Positions 52,983-62,296 of a stretch of 64,000 nucleotides of DNA are shown here, in pieces. Within the stretch, counting starts at the first letter, position 1. The number at the start of each line of letters is the position of its first letter. Source of the DNA: Rudanella sp031411995 (GTDB lineage: Bacteria; Bacteroidota; Bacteroidia; Cytophagales; Spirosomataceae); assembly GCA_031411995.1 (NCBI GenBank), contig JANOCD010000065.1:10401-74400 (forward strand), written 5' to 3'. A program made the position numbers and the translations under genes. The notes under the pieces are model-generated. The model ran no database searches. It saw only the letters and a program-made list of their open reading frames with translations, and was not told where the DNA came from.

Positions 52983-53581
52983 CCGAACGCTGGAACGCCA
53001 TTGACTGGCAGGCTTCTGATTTCTCGTTTACCCCTGCCGATGTGCTGGCTGCCACCCGCCAACAATCGGCTGGGGATGTCAGGCAACTACTGCAAACCTA
53101 CCGGCGACTTTATTTTATGAGCATCGGCTTTTTAGTGGGAACACCCCTGTTGATGTTTCTCAAACCACAGGAACCTGAGTATGTGCTTTGCATTGGTTTA
53201 ATCAGTTTCTACTGGGTGTTGGTCGTGGGTTTTCTGACCCGACAATTCGTTCGGTTTCGATTGCCTGACCTGGCCCAACAACCCACTGAGGCCATCCGCG
53301 CCACCCTCCATTTAGCCCGGTCTATCAACGCCTTTCATACCAGTATAATCGGTTTTATGACCCCTGTGGTCTTTCTGGGTAGCCTATTAGGAACGCTGAC
53401 CTATGGCGGCACCCGGTTCGCACAATTGGCTGGCAACCCATTGGTCGTGGGCATAGTGGCAGGAAGCACATTGCTTGTTATGGGCTTGAGTCGGTGGTTG
53501 CGCCGGAAGCTCATGAACAGGCAATGCGTAGCCCTCATTCAACGCCTGGATGAGCAGCTACGCATTCTGACTACCCCTTAA
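52973..53581 (+). CDS. Multi-pass membrane protein, putative anti-sigma factor
   Basis: 202 residues. About 45 hydrophilic N-terminal residues (LTERWNAIDWQASDFSFTP, LAATRQQSAGDVRQLL) are followed by four membrane helices: near FMSIGFLVGTPLLMFL, VLCIGLISFYWVLVVGFL, IIGFMTPVVFLGSLLGTL and PLVVGIVAGSTLLVMGL. A basic C-terminal tail follows. The start overlaps the sigma gene by 10 bp. Anti-sigma proteins of this layout, with a soluble N-terminal sigma-binding part and several helices, are frequent beside ECF genes. I see no conserved zinc motif, so the role rests on position and topology. Confidence 0.78.
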   Translation: MDLTERWNAIDWQASDFSFTPADVLAATRQQSAGDVRQLLQTYRRLYFMSIGFLVGTPLLMFLKPQEPEYVLCIGLISFYWVLVVGFLTRQFVRFRLPDLAQQPTEAIRATLHLARSINAFHTSIIGFMTPVVFLGSLLGTLTYGGTRFAQLAGNPLVVGIVAGSTLLVMGLSRWLRRKLMNRQCVALIQRLDEQLRILTTP

Positions 53582-53603
53582 ATCAACCTCAAGGGGGCTA
53601 TTT

Positions 53604-56600
53604 TTAGTAAAAACTGTATCGCAAACCAAGCTGAACCTGAAACGGATCGCCGGATGGATTGACCACCCCGGCGGTGTTCACCCGGTAATTAAACCGTTGT
53701 GTAGCCTGACTGAAATTCGGCACGGCGGGCGTGGTGCCCGATGCCGGTACGCCCAGTGCGTAGAGCGCCTGCGAGCCTAATGACTCATTCACCCCCTTGG
53801 TTTTTCTGATCATGTTGGCCAGGTTGAACACGTCGGCTGAGAACTCAAGCGTGTGGTTTCTGAACAACCGCAGCCGTTTGCTGGCCCGAATGTCGAAGGT
53901 TCCGTAGAATCCGTTGATGCCGCCGTTTCGCTCGGCAATCTGCCCGGAGTACTTATTGATGTAATCTTTGATGCTTTGGCTCGCATTGGGGTTGTCTATA
54001 ATGGCTTGCAAACCCGTCCGCACGTTGGCCGGAATGTTCTCGCCATTTCGGTCAAAAATGAAGGCCAGGTCGTTTGTTCCGGCCACAAAATCGGCATTGC
54101 TGTTGGCCCCCGATAACAAGGTGTAGCGGGTTCCGCCAATACCCGAATACCGAATGCCCACCGTGATGCCGTAGAACGAAGGGAGAGTGCCAAACACCAC
54201 CACCTTATGGCGGAAATGGTTGTCGGAATACGTCAGATCGCTCAAATTACGCGGATCATCTTTCACCGGTAGCACCAGTGTAGCCGTGTTGGCCACATTT
54301 CCGTTATACGAGGTGTTGTCTTTGGAATCGTTCAGGGTATAACTGGCTGAAATTTCGCCATCCCGGAAATACTGGTAAGTGGCATCGGCAACAACAGCGA
54401 ACTGATTCACTTTTCCCTGGCTATTCAGCTCCAGCACGCGCCCCAGTTTCTGGCTGATCCGCCCTTGCAGCCAGTCGCCCGCGCCGTTGGTCGGCATCGT
54501 GTTCAGGGGAACATAAACGCCCCGGTTTCCCTCGTTGGCTAAGCGGAAGAACGGCTCTGCGGCCATGTTCCGGTCAACATACACGTAGTTGTGGCGGCCC
54601 AGCGTCGCAAACCCGGTAACGCCCACTTTCAGCTTGTCGGTGAGGTAACGGCTATACGACAGGTTCGCTTTATAGATGACCGGCACCCGTGCGTCGGCAC
54701 CCGTCATGTTGATGGTTGGCAGTTGAAAAGCGGCCAGTGAAGGTATGCTGGCGTAGTTGGTTCGGTAGGCGGCAAAGTCTGGCGTAGGTACATTAGCCCC
54801 CCGCACATCGACCGTGGCGATGTGCTTGCCATCGAACGTCAGGTTGTTGATAATGGCGTAGTTGTTGATATCAGACGCAAAAATCCCGCCCCCAAAACGG
54901 ACAAAATCCCGGTGCTGATTATTGACATCCCAGGTGAACTGCAACCGGGGCTGCACCACAAACGACTTGAGTTTATTGTCGGTACGTAGCTTCAGTTCAT
55001 CCAAAACCAGTTGATTCAGCGGGGACGACGGGTAACGGGCATAATCGAGCCGCAGACCGGCAATTAGCTCAATGCCGGGTGATAAGCGGGTAGCCAGTTG
55101 GCCATAAACCCCCGCATTGACTGTGTTACCAATCACCGTCAGGTCATCCACCAGCGGCACCTCCCGGAAGTAGCGATAGGGTTGGAGCCGGTCAAATTTA
55201 TCGAGGGCTGTGGTGGCTCCGTCAACGGTGTAATGAAAACGGCCGTTCACCTCGCTGCCATACACCGAGTTAGCCCGCGTATACATCAGGTCGAGGCCAA
55301 ACGTATATTGAACCTTGTCGGTGTTGTAGTATAGGTTATTGACCAACTGAAGCACATTATTTTTGAATCCTTCCTGCGCAAACCGGTGTCCGCCCATCTG
55401 GATATTCGTGGATCGGTTGGCACCCGCCACGGTCGAAACAACGTTTTCGACAATGTTCCGGGGAATGTTGGCCTCCGGTAACTGATCGCCGGGGCTGCTT
55501 TCCTGGAACGTGTAGAGATGCTGCAGCTTCAGCTCATTCGTCATCCGGGGACTCACCGAAGTCCGCAAAGTGGCCAGAAAACTATTGTCCCAGTTGTAAT
55601 CATTACCGTAGGACTCATAGAGGTTGATGGCCGTATTGTCCTGCAAACCAAGCTTATTCAAATCCCGGGTATAGTTGTTTCGGATGGTGAGCAGGTTTTT
55701 CTCGTTGATCTGCCAGTCGATGCGGGCAAAGGCCGCATCGGAACTCCGGGGTTTATCGAACGTGCCAAATTGAGGGGCATTCGACGTGCCATATTTACTG
55801 CGGGCAATGGAAACGAAGCGGTCGAGGGTGGTTCGGGTGATGTTAAACCGGTTTTCGTCGGCGGGCGATTGCACATCAGCAATGATCAACGGGCGGGAGT
55901 CCTGCTGATGATCCCAGACGACAAAAAAGTGTACTTTGTCTTTCACCAGTGGCCCACCCAGCGAAAATCCGAACTGATTGGTTGAAAATTTGTTGTTGCG
56001 CCGGTTGCCCCGAATGTCGTAGCGGCTCGACAGCCAGTTGGCCCGGGTATAATTGAAGGCACTGCCGCTGAGTTTGTTGGTGCCCGCCTTGGTAACGGCA
56101 CTGACGACACCCCCGCCGGTACGGCCATAAATAACGTCGTATTGGTTCGTAACCACTTTAAACTCCCGAACGGCTTCGATAGAAATGGAGTAGGGTGCCC
56201 CGCTTCGGCTCGTTGTGGACCCCGCCGATGTCGGGTTTTTGGCATTCATTCCGTCGATGGTGTAGTTGGTTGAAGAGCCAAGCTGCCCCGAAATACTGCC
56301 TCCCCTGGCCAGGGGCGACAGGTCGGTTAAGGTCGTGAAATTACGGCCATTCACGGGCAATGACGCTATCGACTTCGCCGAAAAAGCCGTGGCGGCTCCG
56401 AGGTTGTCGATTTTGTTTTTGAGGCCCGATGCCACCACCTGCACCACTTCGAGTTCCTGACCGTTTTCCTGCATGGTAATATTCAACCGGATGGCATCGC
56501 CCTGATTCAGCGCGTAGCCGGTGCGTTTCTGTTCGCCAAAACCAATAAACGAAACGCGAATGGTGTATGGGCCTCCCAGCGGCAATTCTTTGAATGAGTA

Positions 56601-56804
56601 ATCGCCCTGAATGGTGGTTGTGGTTCCGGTCGTGAACCCGGTCGATTCGTTCCGTACCTGCACGGTTGCACCGGGAAGCGGAGCTTGCTTATTGTCGGAA
56701 ATAATGCCCGAAATAGAAGCCTGCGTTGTTTGAGCAATGGCCCGTTTGCTGATGAAAACCCCGGAAAATAGCAGTAAAGCAATAAGAAATAGTTGTTTTT
56801 GCAT
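53604..56804 (-). CDS. Oar-like TonB-dependent outer membrane receptor
   Basis: 1066 residues: signal peptide (VFISKRAIAQ), an N-terminal carboxypeptidase-regulatory-like/Cna-B domain (ASISGIISDNKQAPLPGATV to LEVVQVVASGLK), then a plug with LPVNGRNFTTLTDLSPLARG and NYTIDGMNAKNPTSAG. The barrel closes with FQVQLGLRYSFY. The plug wording and NQYDVIYGRTGGGVVSAVTKAGTN are typical of Oar-type receptors, not SusC, and no SusD is near. Recent work links some Oar-like proteins to protein secretion or uptake; the substrate here is unknown. It is convergent with the membrane protein gene at 53581 and divergent from the sigma gene at 57048. Confidence 0.92.
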   Translation of the reverse strand: MQKQLFLIALLLFSGVFISKRAIAQTTQASISGIISDNKQAPLPGATVQVRNESTGFTTGTTTTIQGDYSFKELPLGGPYTIRVSFIGFGEQKRTGYALNQGDAIRLNITMQENGQELEVVQVVASGLKNKIDNLGAATAFSAKSIASLPVNGRNFTTLTDLSPLARGGSISGQLGSSTNYTIDGMNAKNPTSAGSTTSRSGAPYSISIEAVREFKVVTNQYDVIYGRTGGGVVSAVTKAGTNKLSGSAFNYTRANWLSSRYDIRGNRRNNKFSTNQFGFSLGGPLVKDKVHFFVVWDHQQDSRPLIIADVQSPADENRFNITRTTLDRFVSIARSKYGTSNAPQFGTFDKPRSSDAAFARIDWQINEKNLLTIRNNYTRDLNKLGLQDNTAINLYESYGNDYNWDNSFLATLRTSVSPRMTNELKLQHLYTFQESSPGDQLPEANIPRNIVENVVSTVAGANRSTNIQMGGHRFAQEGFKNNVLQLVNNLYYNTDKVQYTFGLDLMYTRANSVYGSEVNGRFHYTVDGATTALDKFDRLQPYRYFREVPLVDDLTVIGNTVNAGVYGQLATRLSPGIELIAGLRLDYARYPSSPLNQLVLDELKLRTDNKLKSFVVQPRLQFTWDVNNQHRDFVRFGGGIFASDINNYAIINNLTFDGKHIATVDVRGANVPTPDFAAYRTNYASIPSLAAFQLPTINMTGADARVPVIYKANLSYSRYLTDKLKVGVTGFATLGRHNYVYVDRNMAAEPFFRLANEGNRGVYVPLNTMPTNGAGDWLQGRISQKLGRVLELNSQGKVNQFAVVADATYQYFRDGEISASYTLNDSKDNTSYNGNVANTATLVLPVKDDPRNLSDLTYSDNHFRHKVVVFGTLPSFYGITVGIRYSGIGGTRYTLLSGANSNADFVAGTNDLAFIFDRNGENIPANVRTGLQAIIDNPNASQSIKDYINKYSGQIAERNGGINGFYGTFDIRASKRLRLFRNHTLEFSADVFNLANMIRKTKGVNESLGSQALYALGVPASGTTPAVPNFSQATQRFNYRVNTAGVVNPSGDPFQVQLGLRYSFY

Positions 56805-57047
56805 TCGTCAAGTTGGTTAATTACTTGGCTGCAAAGTGACGACAACCACATTACTTAACTGTTACCTGAATATTACCAATTTGTAGTCTTTTCAGTAGGA
56901 GCGGGTGTTGTGCCGGGAAAGCCAATGAATAGATTTTAGCTTTATTTTAGAAATTTTACGAATGAACTAAGGTGCTTTCCTGAAAAAATTGTCTTTACTA
57001 CTATGGAATAGAGTTTTTCATAGAAACGTTACAGAAAACTTTTGGCT

Positions 57048-57707
57048 ATGCACGTTCGTCAACTGATCGAATCAGAAGGCCGGATACCTTCGGAAAATGC
57101 CAACGGGATCACTCCGCCTGCTGAGGAGATAGGAGCAAGGCCCGAACAGGCTGTTAGCCAGAACACCGAGTTTTTTGTGCGGTCTGTGTTCGCCAATAAT
57201 CCTCAAAAAGGGTGCGAATTGCTTTTCAGACGCTATCATCAGGCGTTGTGCAGTCATGCGGTGCGGTACGTTTATTCCAAAGAAACCGCCGAAGATCTGG
57301 TTAGCGAAGTGTTCTGTAAATTTTGGAAAACCAAAGCCTACGAAAACATCACCTCATCATACCGTTATTATCTGTTTCGGAGCGTTCGCAACGAAGCCTA
57401 CAATCACCTCCGCCTTGAGTTTCAGAAGTTAGACCCCCTCGACACGGCATTCCTCAAAGAAGAAGCCTTTGACCAGCGACCCGATCAGATTATGCAGTTT
57501 GAAGAGGTGCTTCATAAAGTTGAAGACCTCGTTGAAAGCTTGCCTCCGCAGTGCCGCAAAGTGTTTCTGATGAGCCGATTCGAAGGTAAAAAATACGGAC
57601 AGATTGCCACGGAATTAGGGCTTTCCATCAAGACGGTGGAGGTGCATATCGTGAAAGCCCTTGGCATGGTTAGGAAAGGGCTGAAAGGCCATTGGGTAAC
57701 AAATTGA
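57048..57707 (+). CDS. ECF-type RNA polymerase sigma-70 factor
   Basis: 219 residues from the ATG at 57048 (a TTG two codons earlier is ignored). Region 2: GCELLFRRYHQALCSHAVRYV with AEDLVSEVFCKFWKTKAYENI. Region 4: VESLPPQCRKVFLMSRFEGKKYGQIATELGLSIKTVEVHIVKALG. About 45 extra residues precede region 2 (IESEGRIPSENANGIT), which is longer than usual. A FecR gene follows by 38 bp and an STN-type SusC after that, the standard regulatory order. It should direct transcription of that susCD pair, and perhaps of itself, when released. Confidence 0.93.
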   Translation: MHVRQLIESEGRIPSENANGITPPAEEIGARPEQAVSQNTEFFVRSVFANNPQKGCELLFRRYHQALCSHAVRYVYSKETAEDLVSEVFCKFWKTKAYENITSSYRYYLFRSVRNEAYNHLRLEFQKLDPLDTAFLKEEAFDQRPDQIMQFEEVLHKVEDLVESLPPQCRKVFLMSRFEGKKYGQIATELGLSIKTVEVHIVKALGMVRKGLKGHWVTN

Positions 57708-57745
57708 TTTCTAGGGAAATACACGCAATTAGTCCGCCCCAACAC

Positions 57746-58750
57746 ATGGAAACAGACATCGACAAAGACTTTATTTTTACGCACTTCGCCCGGAAGACCT
57801 CGGCACTTCAGCGCGAACTGATTGCAGAGTGGCTTAAGAACAGAACAAACGAAGAGCGGTATTATGAGTGGCTCGAAGAATGGGAAACGAAACACCCTCA
57901 ATACATTGCCCCGACTGACGCAGCCTATCAACGATATACCACTTTTCTGAACGAAAACCCTGATTCGGAGGTCATCACAGAGTCAGTGCCAGGTATTGTT
58001 CATCAACAAAACTGGTTTTCAAGGCCGTGGCTAATGGCGGCATCGGTGGTGCTGATGTTGGGGGTTTTTGCCTTTTTGACTCGCAACTTTCTAATCTATC
58101 AGACGCACACAACGGCCTTTGGCGAAACCCGTTCGCTACAATTACCCGACGGAAGTACGGTTCTTTTGAATGCCAATTCCAGGTTACGGGTGCCGCGTTG
58201 GGGGTTTGGAAACAGCACCCGTACCGTATGGCTCACCGGCGAAGCTAATTTTTCGGTAACGCACACGACTGATAATCAACGGTTCGTGGTAAAAACGGAA
58301 AAGAACTTTGAGGTGGTGGTGCTGGGTACGGAGTTCACTGTTTTTGCGCGAAAACGCGGAACGAGGGTTGCGTTGAACAAAGGTCAAATTCGATTGCAAT
58401 ACCGGGAAGGCAATAGGAGCCGACAGATGTTGATGAAGCCCGGCGAAATGGCCCTACTCGATCATAAAAATCATATAGCACTGACAACCAACGCAAAACC
58501 CGCTCAACTACGCCCGACCTGGGGAGAAAAAAGGTTTGTTTTCGACCAGACACCCCTGCGGGAAGTGGCTCTGATGCTCGAAGAAAGTTACGGACTTCAC
58601 GTTCAGATCAGCGATTCGGCGTTGGCCAATCGCGAACTGGAGGGGTCATTACGGGCCGAAACCCCCGATCAACTGCTGCAATCCATCTCTGTGTTGTTAG
58701 ATGTCAACGTGATCCGAAAGGAGAATAGCGTACAATTGATTAGTCGTTAA
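57746..58750 (+). CDS. FecR-family anti-sigma factor
   Basis: 334 residues from the ATG at 57746 (METDIDKDFIFTHF); an upstream in-frame TTG overlapping the sigma gene is less likely. An N-terminal helical sigma-binding region (ELIAEWLKNRTNEERYYEWL) leads to one membrane helix at about 93-113 (WLMAASVVLMLGVFAFL). A periplasmic FecR domain follows (FGETRSLQLPDGSTVLLNANS, VLGTEFTVFARKRGT), then DUF4974 (FDQTPLREVALMLEESYGLHV). It transmits the state of the downstream STN-SusC to the sigma factor encoded 38 bp upstream. The gap to susC is only 26 bp, so sigma, fecR, susC and susD may form one operon. Confidence 0.92.
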   Translation: METDIDKDFIFTHFARKTSALQRELIAEWLKNRTNEERYYEWLEEWETKHPQYIAPTDAAYQRYTTFLNENPDSEVITESVPGIVHQQNWFSRPWLMAASVVLMLGVFAFLTRNFLIYQTHTTAFGETRSLQLPDGSTVLLNANSRLRVPRWGFGNSTRTVWLTGEANFSVTHTTDNQRFVVKTEKNFEVVVLGTEFTVFARKRGTRVALNKGQIRLQYREGNRSRQMLMKPGEMALLDHKNHIALTTNAKPAQLRPTWGEKRFVFDQTPLREVALMLEESYGLHVQISDSALANRELEGSLRAETPDQLLQSISVLLDVNVIRKENSVQLISR

Positions 58751-58776
58751 CCACAACAATTCAACCGTTTACGTTC

Positions 58777-61700
58777 ATGAATAATTATCTACGAAGGTCC
58801 TGCAAAATAGGACTCTCTCTCTCGTTGTTGCTTTTTTTGTCGCAGGCGGGCTGGTCTCAGTCAGTGCTGCTGGCCAGTAATGTGCGGCATAATTCGGTTC
58901 AGGAAACCACCGGAAACGTTCGTCTGCTCAAAGACGTACTGAACGAATTTAACAGCCGGTATGGTGTCAATATTCTGTTCGAGCGGGGCACCGTTGACGG
59001 ACTTTCGGTGGTTAGCAGCACGATAAGCCCCAGAGCAACACTCGAAAAAAATTTAGGTAATGTGTTGAATCCGTTGGGGTTGCGCTTTAAAAAAGTGAAC
59101 AGCAACTCGTACCTGATCGTGAACGATCGAACCATCAAAAAGGTGGCCGATACCGACAGTCGGGAGCAAGAAACAGAACTGCTGGTACAGGCAAGCCGCC
59201 AGCCGATGGTGGCACAACGGATGCCGGACGTAATCCGAATCCCCAAAATTGAACCCGCCGAACGAACTGTTTCCGGCACCGTGAAGAGCGAAACCAACGA
59301 ACCCCTGCCGGGCGTGAGTGTGGTGATTAAAGGCACAACACGCGGCACCACCACCGATGCCGAAGGAGCCTTCCGCCTGTCGATTCCCGACGAGGGTGCG
59401 GCTGCCACAACGCTGGTTTTTTCGTTTGTCGGTTTTCTGAATCAGGAAATTGCCGTGGGCAACCGCTCCATTATTGATGTGCAACTGTTGCCCGACCAGA
59501 AACTCCTGAACGAAGTGGTGGTAGTTGGATATGGGGTGCAACGAAAATCGGATCTGACAGGGGCGGTTGGCACGGTGAAAGCCGAAATGTTGCAGGAACG
59601 CCCGGCGGCATCGCTCAATCAGGGGTTGGCCGGGCGCATCACGGGGGTCAACGTGTCGGTTAATTCCGGGCGACCCGGCGGGCGGGCCAACATCCGCATT
59701 CGGGGCAATACCTCGGTGAGTGTGGCCAATAACCCACTCTATGTGATCGACGGGGTGATTCTGAATGCGACGGGACTCACCAACGGCAGCACTCCCATCG
59801 ACTATATAAACCCGAACGACATTGCTAGTATCGAAGTGCTGAAAGATGCCTCGGCCACTGCGATTTATGGCGCACGGGGAGCCAATGGCGTTATTCTGGT
59901 AACGACCAAACGGGGCAGCTCAAGCGGGGGGCGAATCAACTATGATACTGACTTTAGCGTGGGCGTGCTGCCCAAGAAAATCCCCCTGTTGAACGCCAGA
60001 GAGTTTTTGCAGGTGGAAGACGTTGCCTACCAGAATGCCCAGAAATATGATCCCGTTGGTTGGGCGGGCGGCAAATACAAAGACCCCAAAACAAAGCGCA
60101 CCAACCCCCTGCTGTTCGATGCAAGCGGGAATCCGCTCTACGACACCGACTGGCAGGATGAGTCGTTCCAGAAAGCATTGACCCAAAATCACCAACTGTC
60201 GTTTGCGGGTGGCAGCGGCAAAGACAGCTACGGCGTGTATCTGGGCTATCGGAACGAAAACGGATTAGTGAAAGAGTCGTATCTGAAACGGTTCGCCGGT
60301 CGGTTTGTGTTCGACAGTCAACTCAAAAGCTGGATCAAAGTGGGCGGTTCACTGAGTTATAACGACCAGAAAGAAAACCAGGTCGATCCGCTTGGTTCGG
60401 GCGGGATCATTGCCATGCGGCAGGTGCTGGAGGCTCTGCCCATTATTCCGGTGAAGTATCCCGACGGTCGCTGGGGTGGCAACGAAGATTATCCGGGCAT
60501 GGAAGGCGGTGGGAATCCGGTGAATATATTAAAAGACCGATTTTTTCTGGTGAAAACCCAGACCATGCTTAGCAACGTGTATGCCAACCTCAACCTGACC
60601 AAAGACCTCGAACTCCGCACCACGCTCGGTACCAACGTGATTAACCAGGAGATTGACGAATATGCGGGTCGGACGCTGAACTATATCTCTCGTAATCAGG
60701 GCGGTACGGCCGCCATAACCAACGAACGGCACAACTCATGGCAGTTTGAAAACTACCTGACGTATAACAAACGATTTGCCGCGCAGCACTCTGTCACGGG
60801 TCTGTTGGGACTGGCCTGGCAACACGTTGACCGGTTTACGAGCCGGGCCGCTACTCAGAATTTTCAGGATGATTATTTCCAGTTTAACAACCTCGGTGCG
60901 GGGTCTGTACCGCAGGCTCCCAGCTCGTCGGCAGTGGGCTATGGCCTGAACTCGTATTTCGGGCGGGTTAATTATGGCCTGAGAGACAAGTACTTAGTAA
61001 CCTTGACGGGTCGCGTGGACGGCTCCTCGAAGTTTGGTTCATCGAACCGGTACGCCTTTTTCCCCTCGGCGGCTTTGGCATGGCGGGTGGTTGAGGAAGA
61101 CTTCATGAAAAATGTGCGGCCCATCTCGAACCTGAAAGTGCGGACGAGTTATGGCGTAACGGGCAACTCCGAAATTACGGCCTATCAGGCATTGGCGGGC
61201 ATGAGCAATTACTCGGTTATTTTCGGGGGAGCACGGGCCATTGGTGTTGGCACCGGGCGATTGGCCAACCCCGATTTGCGCTGGGAAAAAACGCATCAAT
61301 TCGATGTGGGGCTTGAACTGGGTCTGTTTCAAAACCGGCTCTCATTTGAACTGGACTATTACCGCAAACTCACCACCGACATGCTCCTGAATGCCCCCGT
61401 GCCGTTTAGCAGCGGCTACGAAACGGTGGCTAAAAACGTGGGCAGTATGGAAAACCGGGGGTTTGAGCTGGCCTTGAACAGTGTGAATGTGAACAGGGGC
61501 GGCTTTGCCTGGAACACCACGTTCAACATCTCGTTCAACAAAAACAAAGTGATTGCCCTCACGGGTGGCTCCGACATTTTTGTGGGCTTCACGGTGGTGC
61601 GCGAACAGGAGCCGGTTGGTTCATATTTCGGGTTTGTGCATCAGGGCACCTGGAGTACCGCCGAGGAGTCGCAGGCGGCCAAATACCTGAAAAAACCGGG

Positions 61701-62274
61701 CGACATCAAGTATCAGGACGTGAACGCCGATGGAGTAATTAACGACAAAGACCGGGTGATCATTGGTAAGGGAATTCCCGACGGTTTTGGCACTCTGCTG
61801 AACACGTTCAAGTACAAAAACTTCGATCTCACCGTCGATTTGCAGTTCATGTATGGCAACGATGTGTTGTTCAGAAGTCAGCACTCCGCCGAAGACCGGC
61901 AGGGCATTGCCAACAGCTTCAAAACAGTGCTGAACGCCTGGACTCCCGAAAACCAGAACACGCCAATTGCCCAGTTCCGGCCCGTATCAGCAGGCTACAA
62001 CACCAACGAAGACACCCACCGCGTTCGGGACGGATCGTTTGTGCGAGGCCGCAACTTGTTACTGGCCTATTCGTTTCCCACGCCAATCACCAACAAGCTG
62101 CATCTGAATCGGTTACGGGCCTATGCCTCGGTGCAGAACTTCTTTCTGAGTACCAAATACGAAGGCTACGACCCGGAAGTTTCGACAACGGGCAATGCTT
62201 TCGATCAGGGAGTGGCCCTGTATGATTACCCCAAACCACGGGTATTTATGGTTGGTCTGAACATTGGTCTTTAA
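58777..62274 (+). CDS. SusC-family transporter with N-terminal STN signalling domain
   Basis: 1165 residues, the longest SusC here. The signal peptide (LLLFLSQAGWSQS) precedes an STN domain at about 46-116 (GNVRLLKDVLNEFNSRYGVN to NSYLIVND). A 55-residue linker comes before the carboxypeptidase-regulatory-like domain (VSGTVKSETNEPLPGVSVVIK to LNEVVVVGYGVQ). The SusC plug reads IRGNTSVSVANNPLYVIDGVI and KDASATAIYGARGANGVI, and the barrel ends FMVGLNIGL. It pairs with the SusD 22 bp downstream and should signal to the FecR encoded 26 bp upstream. Glycan specificity cannot be read from the sequence. Confidence 0.96.
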   Translation: MNNYLRRSCKIGLSLSLLLFLSQAGWSQSVLLASNVRHNSVQETTGNVRLLKDVLNEFNSRYGVNILFERGTVDGLSVVSSTISPRATLEKNLGNVLNPLGLRFKKVNSNSYLIVNDRTIKKVADTDSREQETELLVQASRQPMVAQRMPDVIRIPKIEPAERTVSGTVKSETNEPLPGVSVVIKGTTRGTTTDAEGAFRLSIPDEGAAATTLVFSFVGFLNQEIAVGNRSIIDVQLLPDQKLLNEVVVVGYGVQRKSDLTGAVGTVKAEMLQERPAASLNQGLAGRITGVNVSVNSGRPGGRANIRIRGNTSVSVANNPLYVIDGVILNATGLTNGSTPIDYINPNDIASIEVLKDASATAIYGARGANGVILVTTKRGSSSGGRINYDTDFSVGVLPKKIPLLNAREFLQVEDVAYQNAQKYDPVGWAGGKYKDPKTKRTNPLLFDASGNPLYDTDWQDESFQKALTQNHQLSFAGGSGKDSYGVYLGYRNENGLVKESYLKRFAGRFVFDSQLKSWIKVGGSLSYNDQKENQVDPLGSGGIIAMRQVLEALPIIPVKYPDGRWGGNEDYPGMEGGGNPVNILKDRFFLVKTQTMLSNVYANLNLTKDLELRTTLGTNVINQEIDEYAGRTLNYISRNQGGTAAITNERHNSWQFENYLTYNKRFAAQHSVTGLLGLAWQHVDRFTSRAATQNFQDDYFQFNNLGAGSVPQAPSSSAVGYGLNSYFGRVNYGLRDKYLVTLTGRVDGSSKFGSSNRYAFFPSAALAWRVVEEDFMKNVRPISNLKVRTSYGVTGNSEITAYQALAGMSNYSVIFGGARAIGVGTGRLANPDLRWEKTHQFDVGLELGLFQNRLSFELDYYRKLTTDMLLNAPVPFSSGYETVAKNVGSMENRGFELALNSVNVNRGGFAWNTTFNISFNKNKVIALTGGSDIFVGFTVVREQEPVGSYFGFVHQGTWSTAEESQAAKYLKKPGDIKYQDVNADGVINDKDRVIIGKGIPDGFGTLLNTFKYKNFDLTVDLQFMYGNDVLFRSQHSAEDRQGIANSFKTVLNAWTPENQNTPIAQFRPVSAGYNTNEDTHRVRDGSFVRGRNLLLAYSFPTPITNKLHLNRLRAYASVQNFFLSTKYEGYDPEVSTTGNAFDQGVALYDYPKPRVFMVGLNIGL

Positions 62275-62296
62275 TCCATTCGAAAACACTGAACGC

